64,000 bases of DNA. Source: Amphibalanus amphitrite (taxonomy: Eukaryota > Arthropoda > Thecostraca > Balanomorpha > Balanidae). Below are positions 34,123 to 44,830 of the stretch, in pieces (within the stretch, counting starts at the first letter, position 1; every line of letters begins with the position of its first letter). The stretch is from assembly GCF_019059575.1 (NCBI RefSeq), contig NW_024883057.1:1-64000 (forward strand), read 5' to 3'. The notes below the pieces were generated by a model. The model was not told the origin of the DNA and did no database searches. It was given only the letters and a program-made list of their open reading frames with translations. The position numbers were made by a program, and so were the translations under genes.

Positions 34123-37061
34123 CCCCGGCCCGCCGCCGACCCGAGCGAGCCGCGCGGCCGGCCGGGCTCCGCGCGCCATCTGTGATACGGGCCGACTGAG
34201 GGCGCTGGCTGCCCTGTACGGGACGGACGGGATGTGACGTGTGAGTGGTTGGTGCCGTGAGTGCGGGTCGCTGGTGTGGAGCGCGGCCGCTGGTCGGTGG
34301 CTGGTGATATACGGGTGTACCTGAGCAGTGGCGGCGCGGCCTGTGCAATAGGTGGCGGCTGGCCGCACGGAGAGGAGGGACGGACCGGCCCTGGCGGCCA
34401 CCGTTCTGCGGATCGCTCGGAGCTCAGAGTGGTGGCGGTGAGACCTGCACACGAGTCGCACCGCCGCGCCGTGGCGGCGCCGGGAAGCTGAGGTGATCTG
34501 GTCGGGGCTATCTCGCGAGACCAGAGTGGCCGCTGCCAAAGCTTGTTCAGCTGTTTTCGGGGTGCAGTGCGGCACCGTGCGGGGCGAAGGTATTTCAGCA
34601 GTGTCTAGGCCGATTTTCGATCGTGATTGGTGGTGAATTATGAGATGTTTATAGTTGTTTCATCCACTGGCGGGTAGCCCGGTCTACCCTGCCGTCGTGT
34701 GTGATGGCCGCCGGGCGGCGCACTGTCTCGGTGCTTTCTTTACCTAGTTGGAGAGCGGTACCCTCACCTGCCGCGGGTAGACGCTGTGCAAACGGCGCGG
34801 ATATTCAGAATCAAACGTTACCAGCGTGCCGCCACGGCCGCCGGGCTGTGTCCTGTTCTGTGCCAAATCGGGTGGCACCGGCTGGTGGGGCCGCGCTGAT
34901 CAGCTGTGACGCCGCGGGTCGGCGGTGGACGGGGTCGGACCAATCTCTGGAGTTAGCGTCGGTAAGGTGGCGCAGGCGTGTGCTGTGTGGGCGATATTCG
35001 GCCATGTGACTTGTGTGTCTGCGTGTGAACATTGTGTATGACCGTAATATGTACGCACTTTTATTATAAGAGGGTCAGTGTTATTTCTACACGTTATGTC
35101 ATGACAACTACCGTTTTTGTTATGGACGCCGGACAGTCAGCAATAGGATATGGATGTGATCGATGTGACTAGAGGACACGGGAGCAGGACATGTGGATAG
35201 TTAAAACGTCACAAGCTCACAACTGCTCTTGCCGAAAGGTTATTCGCGATATGGCGCCATTTAGACTTGCAGTAGTATCCGCACTGAAGATTTGCGATTA
35301 ATACTGGCATCCTAAAAGTGGGCATGCCTATTGTCTAGGTCTCCACCTCAATAGAAGCGGCTCCGGCCAACCAACACCCGAGGGCCGTTCATGACGTTCC
35401 GCTGCTGCTGCTCTGTTGCCAACCGATACTAAAACGTTTTACAAATCAAAATAAACTAGGGGGCACGGAGGCAATGACCCGCAGAGGGCGTGCTGACGTC
35501 ATTGGCATCAACCTCGACATCGGCAGCACAGCACAGTGACGGCACGGAAAGCCATGATCTCACCTGACGATTGACAGCTGTTAACCGAGCTATCCGCGTG
35601 TAAAGAGACAGTACCGCATGAGCAATGCTCAGGAAATTCGAGCTGTCTCATCCAAGTTCGACTCTCAGCAAAGCCGTGCGAGTTGCGGGTAATGACTAAA
35701 CTAAATGACAAGTAAACGAGATGCTCCCTAGAAAAAGCAACTAATAATGGTGATGTGTGTTCGCTCGTGGAAACATCCAAACATCCTTGAGCAGGACTAG
35801 AAGTGACTAGAGCAGATATGGGCATGTCGAGCGTCCTGCCTTTGTACTCGAGTTAGGAAAACTAGCCAACATGAAAACAATCTTAACATCTGGACGGCAG
35901 TCTCTCCAGTCATTACATTTGGTCATGATAGGGACGGAATGTATCGTAGCAGCACCACAAGACCACACACACACAGCTGTTGTACGTCGGCGCCATCTGT
36001 GAGATCGGTACCACGCTCTCCGCTGAGATCAACATCTCACACCAATTACTCAACCATGATACACTGCATCGATCATCACTGAAGATGGTGTCAGCGTCTG
36101 TGGAGCTGTCATATTTACCTCTCCATGAATCTTACCATATCCACCACCACCGGCCTCCTTCCCACGGCCATTCGGCAGTCTCAGCACGGTGGGAGTACCC
36201 CGCAGTGTTAGAGGTCGGGTCACTCCAGCGGAGAGTCGAGCTGCCTCCGCCGCCGGCGGCTGCTGGCCTGGAAAACAACCCTACTGTCAGAGACCGGCTG
36301 CTGGCCTGGGAAACAACCCTACTGTCAGAGACCTGCCGCCGGCGGCTGCTGGCCTGGGAAACAACCCTACTGTCAGAGACCTGCCGCCGGCGGCTGCTGG
36401 CCTGGGAAACAACCCTACTGTCAGAGACCGGCTGCTGGCCTGGGAAACAACCCTACTGTCAGAGACCGGCTGCTGGCCTGGGAAATAACTCTACTGTCAG
36501 AGACCTCACCTCGGCCATCATGGGGCGGGGCAGGTGGGCTAACCGGGAAAATACAGATAACTCGGAACTGTGAGTGGAACTCTGCGAGAAAGCATGGGCT
36601 TGTTAAATGCCCAACTTTGGGTAAGGAGGCACTTGGCAGCACTGCCAGCACGCGGCGAACGGGTGAGGGTCTTTGGCACGATTCAGACCGAGTTACGTCA
36701 GTCGTCCTGCGGTCGTGGGCAGGCGCTCTATCGGCCCCCAATATGATGCAACGCTTGCCGAATTTCCATAGCTGAGTCCGTCCCATATCGATAACCGTGC
36801 CTAATAAATGGCATTATCACAGTCACCAATGACACTGCCACGGGCCGGCAGAAGAGGCCCCATTCAGCGCTCAGGGAGGCAGAGAGTCATTGCCCGACCC
36901 AGATCGGCAGCGATAAAACATGCAAGAACGACCAACGTCAATAAACGCTGACCCTACACGATGACACGGCACAATATCCGCACAAACACCCTGATGGTCG
37001 ATCGTTTCACCATCGTTTTTGTTACTACGCCGCCTCAACTGCCCCTCCCCCCCTCTCCCCC
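34123..37061. other. Convergent 3' intergenic region
   Basis: Lies between the stop codons of Keap1 (+) and the DUF4614-like gene (-). An AATAAA at 35,450-35,455 could serve Keap1, giving a 3'UTR of about 1.3 kb. It also contains the 36,250-36,505 minisatellite. A 197-codon open frame around the minisatellite is a repeat artefact. Confidence 0.5.
36250..36505. repeat. 38/48-bp minisatellite
   Basis: Six copies of GGCTGCTGGCCTGGGAAACA plus ACCCTACTGTCAGAGACC. Copies differ by presence of a 10-bp TGCCGCCGGC insert, so spacing alternates between about 38 and 48 bp. Confidence 0.85.
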
Positions 37062-37234
37062 TCAAATCACCTTCAGATCCTCCCTGTGAGTGTAGACCTG
37101 GCGCTGGGTCTCTCGCAGCGTGCGACGGTACATCTCGTGCAGATGCTTCTGCGTGGCGAGGAAGTGGCGCGTCAGGACCACCTGCTGCGTCAGGATGGCC
37201 GCCAGCGCGGCGTCCTCGTCGGCGTCAACAAAAA
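37062..37234 (-). CDS. DUF4614-like gene, last visible exon
   Basis: Minus strand: acceptor CCGCCAG|TTTTTGTTG at 37234, phase 1 continuing. It encodes VFVDADEDAALAAILTQQ through THREDLK. It either reads on two codons to TGA at 37064-37062 (ending KVI) or splices at a GTGATT donor at 37070 to an unseen exon. Human C19orf44 continues beyond this point. Confidence 0.6.
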
Positions 37235-39412
37235 CTGGCGGCAGAGGTGGCGAGCTGGGATGACTGGGCCCGATCGGCCCGGCAACCGGCCCGCAGAGGT
37301 GTGTCGCACTTAGGCACGCCGCGAGCGGCAGGAGACAAAGAGAACCGCCACTGCTGACTCCGAGGATACGGTGTCAAGGGCAATACAGTAACGGTGATGT
37401 GCATGTTGTGTTGATGCCAACAAGCATTTTTATGGCGACGTATGCAGCGTAAAGTTACTTTTTTGCATAAGTGCAAATGTGGGAGGACCTGTCAACGGTG
37501 TCAATCGTCGAGGACAAGATAAAAATTTATATACGCGCGCGAACAATGAAAAAACGAAGTAAGATATCAACAATAACTACTGCAGATCTGTGTAGCCACC
37601 CAGGATCTTCAGCTTTGGCATAATGAAGGAAATACACGCCATCCAGCTCCCCTCCGTCAGTCAGAACTGCAGCTCACCTGAGGCAGTGGAAGCGCCGAGC
37701 CGCGCGGCGTCCGTCACCGCGCCGGCCGCCAGCGCCGCCGGCGGTACCACCACCGTCACCGGGGCCGGCGGCGGCGGCCAGGCCTGGCGGCAGCGGCGGC
37801 AGGCAGCCGAGGAGCGCGCCACCCGCCGCTGGTAGCTGACCACCAGCGACTCGGAGGCGTCCGTCCGCTCCCGTTCCGGCCAGCTCGAGTCGCGCTCTCC
37901 GTAACGGTCGCGGTCTCGGTCCCGGTCCCGGTCTCGGTCTCGGTCCCTCCGCCGTCTCCGCCTCCGTGCTGAAGGAGAGTCGGGGTCGGCCCCCGGCGCC
38001 CTCTCCAGCCCCCGCCTCGAGTTCGTGTGACGCACAGAGCGAGACGGCCGCGACTCCTCACGTCGCTTAGAATCCCGGTTCGCTCGATGATCTCTGCCGT
38101 CTGCGCCGGCGTCTCTCAGACGGGGTCGACTATCCTTTGGACGAGGCTCATCTGGAGAGTGAGTTCCTCTCACAGGGGAACGGTGGTGCTTGGATAAGAC
38201 AGCGTTGGTGTGTTTCGTCTTGTGGTGCCGATTAGGAGAGGAGCGGTCGCTTCTCGCGCTCTTTTCCTTAGTGCGCTTCCGGTGAGATTTGGCCGCTGCT
38301 GGGGTTGATGGCCGTTTCTTCTCGCGATCTCGCGAGCCAGTCTTATCAGCTTCCGCCTTGGGTGTTGATTTGCTGCTTTCGACCGTTGATCTCTCCCAAG
38401 CCACTTCAGCCTGTGATTTTGATTCCGACTCCGATCCTAATTCCGACTCCGACTCCGACTCTGATGCGGTCTTTGAACCAGACTTCGGTGACCGTTCGGG
38501 CCGCTCTCGTTCCGACTGCACTGTCCTCTCTGACGCTGACTTCAGTGTCGACTCGCTCTCGGTGTCCGTGGATCCCTCAGTCCGCGCGGATCCCTCTGAC
38601 GGCCGCTCGGTCTGCACCGACTCCGTAGCCACCGTCCCAGCCGTCGGCTCCGACTCCGTCTGTACAGAGCTGGCCGACGGCACCGTCGGCACGGCGCTCT
38701 CAGCCGCGCTCGGCTCCAGCCGCTCCGAGACCTCACCGCCCGACGGCGAGCGGGCCGGTCCGCGCGCGCCGGCCGCCGACTCGGTGCGGATTGCGCTCGG
38801 GGACGAGGTGTCCTCCGAGGAGCTCGAGTCCTCGTCGCCCGAGATGCCGCTCAGGATGATCTTCTGGTCGAGGATGCTGACCGAAGAGCGGGAGCGCGTC
38901 CGGGCGCGGCCCAGCGACGCGCCGCCGCCGCTGCTGCCCAGGTCCGTCGGCGACTTTATCGGACTGGAGGCGGAGAACTTGCGGCGCAGCATGTCCATTT
39001 TGCTGCCGCGCCGCGGCACTGCTCCAGCTTTCGTCCCTGCTGGTGTGGGAGCCGGTGGTGGCTTCTGGGGTGTTTTCAGGCTCATTTGGTTTATCAGATG
39101 GCTTATATCAGTGTCAGTGTCACTGCTGGCATCTACAGTTGGTATGCTCTGGTCCCTGGTGGCAGCAGGTTTGATAGGTGTGCTGGTAGCTCTTTTGCTT
39201 CCATGTTTAGTTACAGAGGCGGGTTCTCCATGGCTTAGGTCAGGGTGAGCAGCCACAGCAGTGGTGCTCTTTGTAACAGCAGGTGATTTGAGCCATGGTG
39301 AGGAGACAGTGGTAGAAGATACAGCATTTACTAGTGGTTGAGTGCTGGGAGTGTCACTAGCTGCTCTGCTTACAAACTCCTTCCTGGCAGCTCTCAGGTC
39401 TCGCAGGTAATC
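37062..39412 (-). CDS. C19orf44/DUF4614-like protein, 3' exons
   Basis: Two joined minus-strand exons (39412-37678, then 37234-37062 or 37071). The acceptor TTCCTAG|GATTAC opens the first in phase 0. The segment encodes a low-complexity charged protein with DYLRDLRAARKEF, Ser/Glu blocks, a Lys/Arg-rich middle, a (RD)n tract and a final helical segment ILTQQVVLTRHFLATQKHLH. That last segment closely recalls the end of human C19orf44 (DUF4614), recognised from memory and without an alignment. Function of the family is unknown to me. The 5' end of the gene is not found; upstream exons would lie beyond the LINE at 40,070-44,800. Composition alone could also suggest an SR-type nuclear protein. Confidence 0.6.
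37235..37677. other. Intron of DUF4614-like gene
   Basis: Bounded on the minus strand by donor TCAG|GTGAGC (37677) and acceptor CCAG (37235). Nothing else recognised. Confidence 0.6.
37678..39412 (-). CDS. DUF4614-like gene, large exon (578 codons)
   Basis: 1,735 nt, uninterrupted on the minus strand, ending phase 1. Encoded features in order: DYLRDLR helix, Thr/Pro/Ser-rich stretch, SSSSED acidic block, ESESESE repeats, Lys/Arg/Ser-rich block, and an (RD)n run coded by a 6-bp repeat near 37,910-37,950. The opposite strand is also open for about 320 codons because of the biased composition; I reject that frame. Confidence 0.7.
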
Positions 39413-40069
39413 CTAGGAACAAACAGTAACATCACTGAAGAGTTTAACAAATGAGATCTGAATCTTACAAACTAACAGTTTGACAATTGACACTTGACAG
39501 CAGTTGTGCAATTTCAAAAATAACTTAGTCACAAAACGAGCAAAGTTGAGAAAGGCAGCAAATATAAGCAGCCCTACACTCCATTTTAATGCACAAGTTG
39601 TGGAATGTTTATCTAAAGTAAAAGTAAATTATCATTATATGTGTAATGTGACCAATAAATTGTAAAATTCTGACTTAGGTTACACCTTACCTGCACACTT
39701 GTCATGTCTCCACTTTTAAAATCAAAATGCTCCTTTCAAGGCATAACAAAAACTTCAAAATTTCACCATCTTAGGTCCAGATAGGTTGAAAATATTTCAC
39801 TTTTGCATTGGCTCATCGCTACTAAACCCCCAAGGCCGCTAAACCCCTAAAAGAATCACCCCACACCATTTATAGGTATCTTGCCCACACCCAAATTCAC
39901 TTCAATGTATTTTGTATCGCTTGCGCAATATACGAGCCCAAAATCATCAAGGTTTTTATCTTCAGTCTGAAGATAAAGTTAGAGCAACAAAGCAGAAGAA
40001 AGCCACCAAAATCATAATTCTGTGGAATTGAATAAATTTGTATGTGCATAAATGTTGAATTATTATCGC
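39413..40069. other. Intron or flank between DUF4614-like exon and LINE
   Basis: AT-rich, no coding signal. Lies just upstream, in the minus sense, of the 39412 acceptor. Confidence 0.55.
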
Positions 40070-40162
40070 TATTACCTTACCTTACCTTACACTATCGGGA
40101 ATTTTGAAAGGCAACTCGCCTGTAGGTCCCGCTCTCGTCGAGCTCGTGACTGGTGGTCATCT

Positions 40163-43036
40163 CTAGTCGTGAGTAGGAGTCAGGTACATCAGATTGGCCC
40201 AATGCTTGTCAAGTCTGGATTTGAAGGCATTGAGGGATGGGGCCTGGACAACTGTTGCAGGGAGGGAGTTCCAGTCGTTGAGCGCTCGAATAGTGAATAG
40301 TTGTCTTCTGGCTCGTGACTTGGCATGTGGTTTGTACAGCTTCCAGGGATGGCCACGGTTGGACCTCGTGGACGCAGGCTTGACAAACTTGTCCGAGTCG
40401 ATATCGATCTCGTTATGCAGCAGCTGGTACATTCCAATCATGTCACCACGGCGTCTTCGGTGGAGCAGTGAAGGAAGCTTCAGGCATTTCAGTCTCTCAG
40501 TATATGGTTTGCTCCTGATGCCGGACACTAATCGAGTAGCGCGCCGCTGGACTCGCTCCACAAGCTTGATGTCTGCACGATTGAACGGGCCCCATATGAG
40601 GTTGCCGTATTCAAGGTGGGGCCTGACAAATGCCTTGAACAAAATCGGCAGAGTGATCTCGTCCAGATTCGAGAATGACCTCTGGATCAGAGACAGAATC
40701 TGTGAAGCCTTTGATACAGCCGAGGAAGCCTGCCTCCTGAACTTCAGCTCGGGATCGATGATGACACCCAGATCTCTCTCAGCTGAGGTGGAGGCGAGGC
40801 AGACACCGTTCATAGAGTAGGAGTGACCAGAGTTCTTGGCCCCGACGTTCAAGGACGCACACTTGCTCTGGTTGAACGCAAGCTGCCACTTCTTGGACCA
40901 GGTGGTGAGAGCATCAATGTCGAGCTGGAGCAGGGATGCATCACTGGGAGTATCAATGCTGCGGTACAACTTCGTGTCATCAGCAAAAATCTTGATGCAG
41001 GACCTCACCGCGTCGGGGATGTCGTTGATATATACAAGGAACAGAAGGGGCCCTAGTACAGAACCCTGTGGCACCCCGCTGGTGACAGGAGACCAGGTGG
41101 ATTGACAACCTTGCACGACGACTCGTTGTTGCCGATTGGATAGAAATGACCTTATCCACTCAAGGAGGTGTCCAGTCACACCGTATGCTCTCAGTTTGAC
41201 GAGTAGGCGTTCGTGAGGGACGGAATCGAAAGCTTTTCTGAAGTCCAGATATATGACGTCGACCGGGCTCCCGTCTTCAATCGCACGGCTCCAGTCATCC
41301 AAGACTTCCAGTAGCTGAGTCGTGCAGGATCGGTGTGGGCGAAAACCATGCTGGTGACGCGACAACAGTCCATTCGAGGTGAGGTATGCCATCAATTGGT
41401 CCCTTATCAGCGACTCCATGACCTTGCACGTCACTGCAGTTAGGCTAATTGGACGATAGTTCTCTGGTCGTCTTCTGTCTCCTTTTTTGAAGATGGGCAC
41501 AACTGTGGCAAGTGTCCAGTCGTGGGGAACACATCCTTCATCTAATGACTTGCGGTAGATGGAAGCGAGAGGAGCACTGATGGAGTTGGCCGACTCAGAT
41601 AGAACTCTTGGGTGGATGTCGTCGGGGCCAGGAGAGCTCGTGGTCTTCAGGGATGCCAGCTTCTGTCGGACCATTTCTGGAGAGATGGACACATCGCTGA
41701 TGTTGAGTGAGGTTTGCTGCCGGGCGAGATCGGGAACTTCCTGTTCCTCAGTAGTGAAGACACTGGAGAAGTAGTCATTCAAGATGTCGGCTTTTGCTGA
41801 GTCGTCACTGACTGACCTGCCTTCGGGGTCAAGAATATCTCCGATGCCCGTCCTCACTTTCAGGCGTGAATTCGTGTACTGCCAGAAGGCCTTTGGATTG
41901 GTTTTGATCTTGGCCGCCAGTTGGAGCTCAAAGTTTCTTCGCAAGCTTCTGGTGAGGCTCCTGAGCTCGTTTCGGCAGCGTGCAAATCTGGCATGATCAA
42001 TGGGGTCTTTGGTTGCCGTGTACTGGCGCCACAGGGTTACTTTCTTCTTTTTGAGCTGGTTGGCCTTCCCGTTGATGTATAGATTCTTCTTCCTCTGTCC
42101 TGCCCTAGCAGTGGGAACAGAGGCCTTGACAGCCCCAGCAACTGAGTGTTTGAAGAAGTTGTAGCTTTGGTCCACATTCAACTGGGCCAACACACCCCAG
42201 TTAACATCGCTCAGCAGTGCATTCAGGGTGGGAAAGTTGGCACGCCTGAAATCTAGCTTCGGGATGTCAGATTTCCCTGGGCCAGCATAACAATTCAGGT
42301 CAAACTTCAGCAGAACGTGATCGCTGTTTCCTAGACCAGGCATGTAGTTTAAATTGGAGACCAGTCCTGCTTCATTGGTGAGAATCAAGTCCAGCACGTT
42401 ACAGGCTTCACCTTGTCTATATCTGGTTGGTTTGGAGACATGCTGCTCGAGGAGGCAGTCGTTGAAAGTTTGCACCAGTAAGTGAGAGTAATGGTTGTCA
42501 GGAGCGGTTGAGAAGCCACTATCCCAGTCGACATCAGGCACATTAAAGTCCCCAGCAATAAGCAGATGGGATGGATTCAGTGAACACACCTGTTCAAGAA
42601 GGTCTGCAAGCTCATGCATGCTTTGGAGATTGTTTCCTGAAGGACTTCGGTAGATGCACCCAACAAGCAAGATGTCAGAGTTCATCAGTTCAAACCTCAC
42701 CCACAATTGCTCCTCGAAGTTGTGGCCACTAAATTCAACTTGAACAGCCTGTAGATTGTTTCTCACATAGATACAAACACCCCTTTTTCCACTAGAGCCG
42801 AGATTGGGTTGGTCAGGCTCAAAGTTACAATGTAGAGTGAAGCCAGGGATAGACAAGATGGCTGGAGAAATAGGATGAACTTGTGCTTTCGGGATGACCT
42901 CGGTGAGCAAGATTACATCAGGTTCGTTACCAGCGATGAGCATGCAAAGGTCGTCCTTCTTGTTAGGGAACTGGTCAGTGTTCGTATAAATTACTTTCAG
43001 CCCCGTTTTGCCATGTTCCTTGAGGTGGGAGGCTAG
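40163..43036 (-). CDS. LINE ORF2: AP endonuclease plus reverse transcriptase
   Basis: 957 codons, TAG at 40165-40163. The N-terminal endonuclease core starts about 12 codons after the ORF1 stop (LKVIYTNTDQF, with the conserved Asn), then LLTEV, GCIYRSP, LIAGDFN, LDLILTN and SDH. RT motifs are LDFRKAFDSVPH (A), GVPQGSVLGPLLF (B) and FADDTKL (C). The first ATG (42943) lies inside the endonuclease core, downstream of the YTN motif. The frame is open back to the ORF1 TGA and is the same frame as ORF1, so independent initiation would lose a conserved part. Role: nicks target DNA and copies the element RNA by target-primed reverse transcription. Confidence 0.92.
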   Translation of the reverse strand, partial: LASHLKEHGKTGLKVIYTNTDQFPNKKDDLCMLIAGNEPDVILLTEVIPKAQVHPISPAILSIPGFTLHCNFEPDQPNLGSSGKRGVCIYVRNNLQAVQVEFSGHNFEEQLWVRFELMNSDILLVGCIYRSPSGNNLQSMHELADLLEQVCSLNPSHLLIAGDFNVPDVDWDSGFSTAPDNHYSHLLVQTFNDCLLEQHVSKPTRYRQGEACNVLDLILTNEAGLVSNLNYMPGLGNSDHVLLKFDLNCYAGPGKSDIPKLDFRRANFPTLNALLSDVNWGVLAQLNVDQSYNFFKHSVAGAVKASVPTARAGQRKKNLYINGKANQLKKKKVTLWRQYTATKDPIDHARFARCRNELRSLTRSLRRNFELQLAAKIKTNPKAFWQYTNSRLKVRTGIGDILDPEGRSVSDDSAKADILNDYFSSVFTTEEQEVPDLARQQTSLNISDVSISPEMVRQKLASLKTTSSPGPDDIHPRVLSESANSISAPLASIYRKSLDEGCVPHDWTLATVVPIFKKGDRRRPENYRPISLTAVTCKVMESLIRDQLMAYLTSNGLLSRHQHGFRPHRSCTTQLLEVLDDWSRAIEDGSPVDVIYLDFRKAFDSVPHERLLVKLRAYGVTGHLLEWIRSFLSNRQQRVVVQGCQSTWSPVTSGVPQGSVLGPLLFLVYINDIPDAVRSCIKIFADDTKLYRSIDTPSDASLLQLDIDALTTWSKKWQLAFNQSKCASLNVGAKNSGHSYSMNGVCLASTSAERDLGVIIDPELKFRRQASSAVSKASQILSLIQRSFSNLDEITLPILFKAFVRPHLEYGNLIWGPFNRADIKLVERVQRRATRLVSGIRSKPYTERLKCLKLPSLLHRRRRGDMIGMYQLLHNEIDIDSDKFVKPASTRSNRGHPWKLYKPHAKSRARRQLFTIRALNDWNSLPATVVQAPSLNAFKSRLDKHWANLMYLTPTHD

Positions 43037-44605
43037 TCATTTTTGACCGCCTCTCTGGTGAGTGCTGGTTGGTCTAGCACTCGGAGTTGGATTGAGAGCA
43101 TCGGCTGAGACTGAAGCAGACTCCTGGTTGGCTCCAGATTCCTGTACAGGGAGAGTTCCTTCCTGGCCAACAACAGTGCGTGGCCCTGGAGCAGGAGCTT
43201 GGGGTGGCACTGAGTTGAGATTTGGTTGCGGAGCAGATGAACGAGCTGTTCCCTCGGGAGCAGATGCGCGAGCTGCTCCATCATCTCTCTGGATAATTCT
43301 GCCTCTTCTGATAGTGAGGTTTGTTTCGCCAGCTCTTCTACGGGCAGCAAGTTCATCTCTTAGCTTCTTTCCCAGTTCCCGTTCTTTCTGGGTCATGTCT
43401 GGGTTGATAAAGATGTCGCTGAACTCATCCGAGCTCCTTAGTTGGGGGGACATCTTAAGTATGTCATACTTGGAGGACAAGCTGTCAAGTGTGACTATAA
43501 GAAGTCGTGGTCTATCAGGGAGTTTCTTTCCAACTCGGAATGTTTTCACAGGAGTGACAGACAACTTGAAAGCATTCTTTATCATGGATGTGAACAGGGC
43601 AGCATCTCCCTCAGACCTTTCCTTAAAAGAGTCACCCAGGGACTCCTTCAGATTGTGAACAACCACGTTTAACTTCCGCTTCTCTTTGTCGAGGAAGTCA
43701 TCAAATACAGATGAGATATCCTGGACAGTTTTCCCAGATGCACCTGTGGTCTGAGCTTCACCCTTACCATTGTTGGCTGGAAGGGATGCCACCCTTTCTG
43801 ACACCTTTTGGGCAACTTCTTCACATGTACCTTTCAAAATTTCTGCATATGTTTTTTTCTCTTCACTGTAGGTTTTTAGGCTTTGTTCTAGCTGTTTACT
43901 TTGCTCCATGTGAGTTTTTTCCTGGTCCTTGAGGAAGTTCTCGACAAACTCCATGTGCTTACGTACATCCGTGTCAAGGTTGTGAACTTTTGTTTCGAGA
44001 CAGTCTACCTTCTTGGACTCATCCTTCTTTTTGATGTTGTACTTGCATTCGGCACAGAGCCATGAGAGAATCTTGTACTTGTCCAGAGCTCGGATTGCTG
44101 GGACTTCGATTCCCTGACATGTATCGTGGAACCACCCGGAGCAGCAGTCACATTGGACCCCCTCCTGGCTATCAAGAACTGGATTCCCACAATCCATGTT
44201 TAGGGGCCCACCTTTGCAGATTGTTGATTCACTCCCAGTGTCACTAGATGTTCTAGAACAGCCTCCCCAGAGTCGGTAAGCGTTCTCATCGAGCTTCTGA
44301 ATGTTTCGTTTGCACTTACTAGCAGCTGAAAGGGTTTTCTCACCTTTTTCTGGGGTTAGATCCTCATCTCCGCTCCTCTGCTGTTCCACACCACCGTCTT
44401 TCGACTCAGATACCGCTTTCTTTCCACTTTTCTTACCGTCGAAACTCGTTGAGACACTTCTCGACGAACCTGGCGCGGGCTCCGGCGGGGCAGCGTGGGG
44501 GCGGCCATCTTCCCCTACAGCCGTCGTAGTTGGAACAGCTGATTGTCCGTTTGAACCGAGTCGTCTGCCCCGACGTTTCAAAATTGGAGACCGTTCCAGT
44601 GTCAT
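43037..44605 (-). CDS. LINE ORF1: PHD-type zinc finger, coiled coil
   Basis: ATG at 44605 (GTG three bases upstream is not used), stop TGA 43039-43037. About 522 aa. The N-terminal third is basic. A Cys/His cluster (CDCCSGWFHDTC ... WLCAEC) has PHD-finger spacing, as in ORF1 of several CR1-clade elements. It is followed by a Lys/Glu-rich coiled coil and an RRM-like region (RKLNVVVHNL ... RPRLLIVTLDS), then a Pro/Ala/Ser tail. Expected role: RNA-binding chaperone of the RNP. The stop is immediately followed by CTAG (see findings). Confidence 0.85.
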   Translation of the reverse strand: MTLERSPILKRRGRRLGSNGQSAVPTTTAVGEDGRPHAAPPEPAPGSSRSVSTSFDGKKSGKKAVSESKDGGVEQQRSGDEDLTPEKGEKTLSAASKCKRNIQKLDENAYRLWGGCSRTSSDTGSESTICKGGPLNMDCGNPVLDSQEGVQCDCCSGWFHDTCQGIEVPAIRALDKYKILSWLCAECKYNIKKKDESKKVDCLETKVHNLDTDVRKHMEFVENFLKDQEKTHMEQSKQLEQSLKTYSEEKKTYAEILKGTCEEVAQKVSERVASLPANNGKGEAQTTGASGKTVQDISSVFDDFLDKEKRKLNVVVHNLKESLGDSFKERSEGDAALFTSMIKNAFKLSVTPVKTFRVGKKLPDRPRLLIVTLDSLSSKYDILKMSPQLRSSDEFSDIFINPDMTQKERELGKKLRDELAARRRAGETNLTIRRGRIIQRDDGAARASAPEGTARSSAPQPNLNSVPPQAPAPGPRTVVGQEGTLPVQESGANQESASVSADALNPTPSARPTSTHQRGGQK

Positions 44606-44830
44606 CACACTTGTTTTCGTTGATTTGGCGGAAGGTTTAGGACCAAAAAGTAAGGATTAACAGGATATATTTCATAAAGGTCTTTGGTATCGCAGTTAAT
44701 GTTCAAGGTCACTCGGTGTTGACAGGCTAGGAGCGCAGCGGCAGGTGATCCGGGGCGAGAGCTCGACGAGAAGCGTCCGACCCCGCCGAAAGCGCGAGCA
44801 AGACTCCAAGACTGTTAGGGCTATTACACA

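Larger units (their letters stand above)
40070..44830 (-). mobile_element. Intact CR1/L2-like non-LTR retrotransposon
   Basis: Two long uninterrupted frames on the minus strand (ORF1 44605-43037, ORF2 43036-40163), a 3'UTR of about 90 bp and a (GTAAG)n tail at about 40,070-40,090. About 200 bp of GC-rich sequence before ORF1 is probably the 5'UTR; the exact 5' end is uncertain. Lack of disabling mutations suggests recent activity. It lies in the same orientation as the DUF4614-like gene, possibly within its intron. Confidence 0.88.

Noticed and set aside
35980-36573. 197-codon plus-strand frame
   Set aside because: Mostly the 38/48-bp minisatellite; no supporting splice or homology evidence.
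38289-39248. Plus-strand open frame of about 320 codons, Ser/Asp-rich
   Set aside because: Antisense shadow of the low-complexity minus-strand exon; the minus frame has splice sites and a recognisable C-terminal segment.
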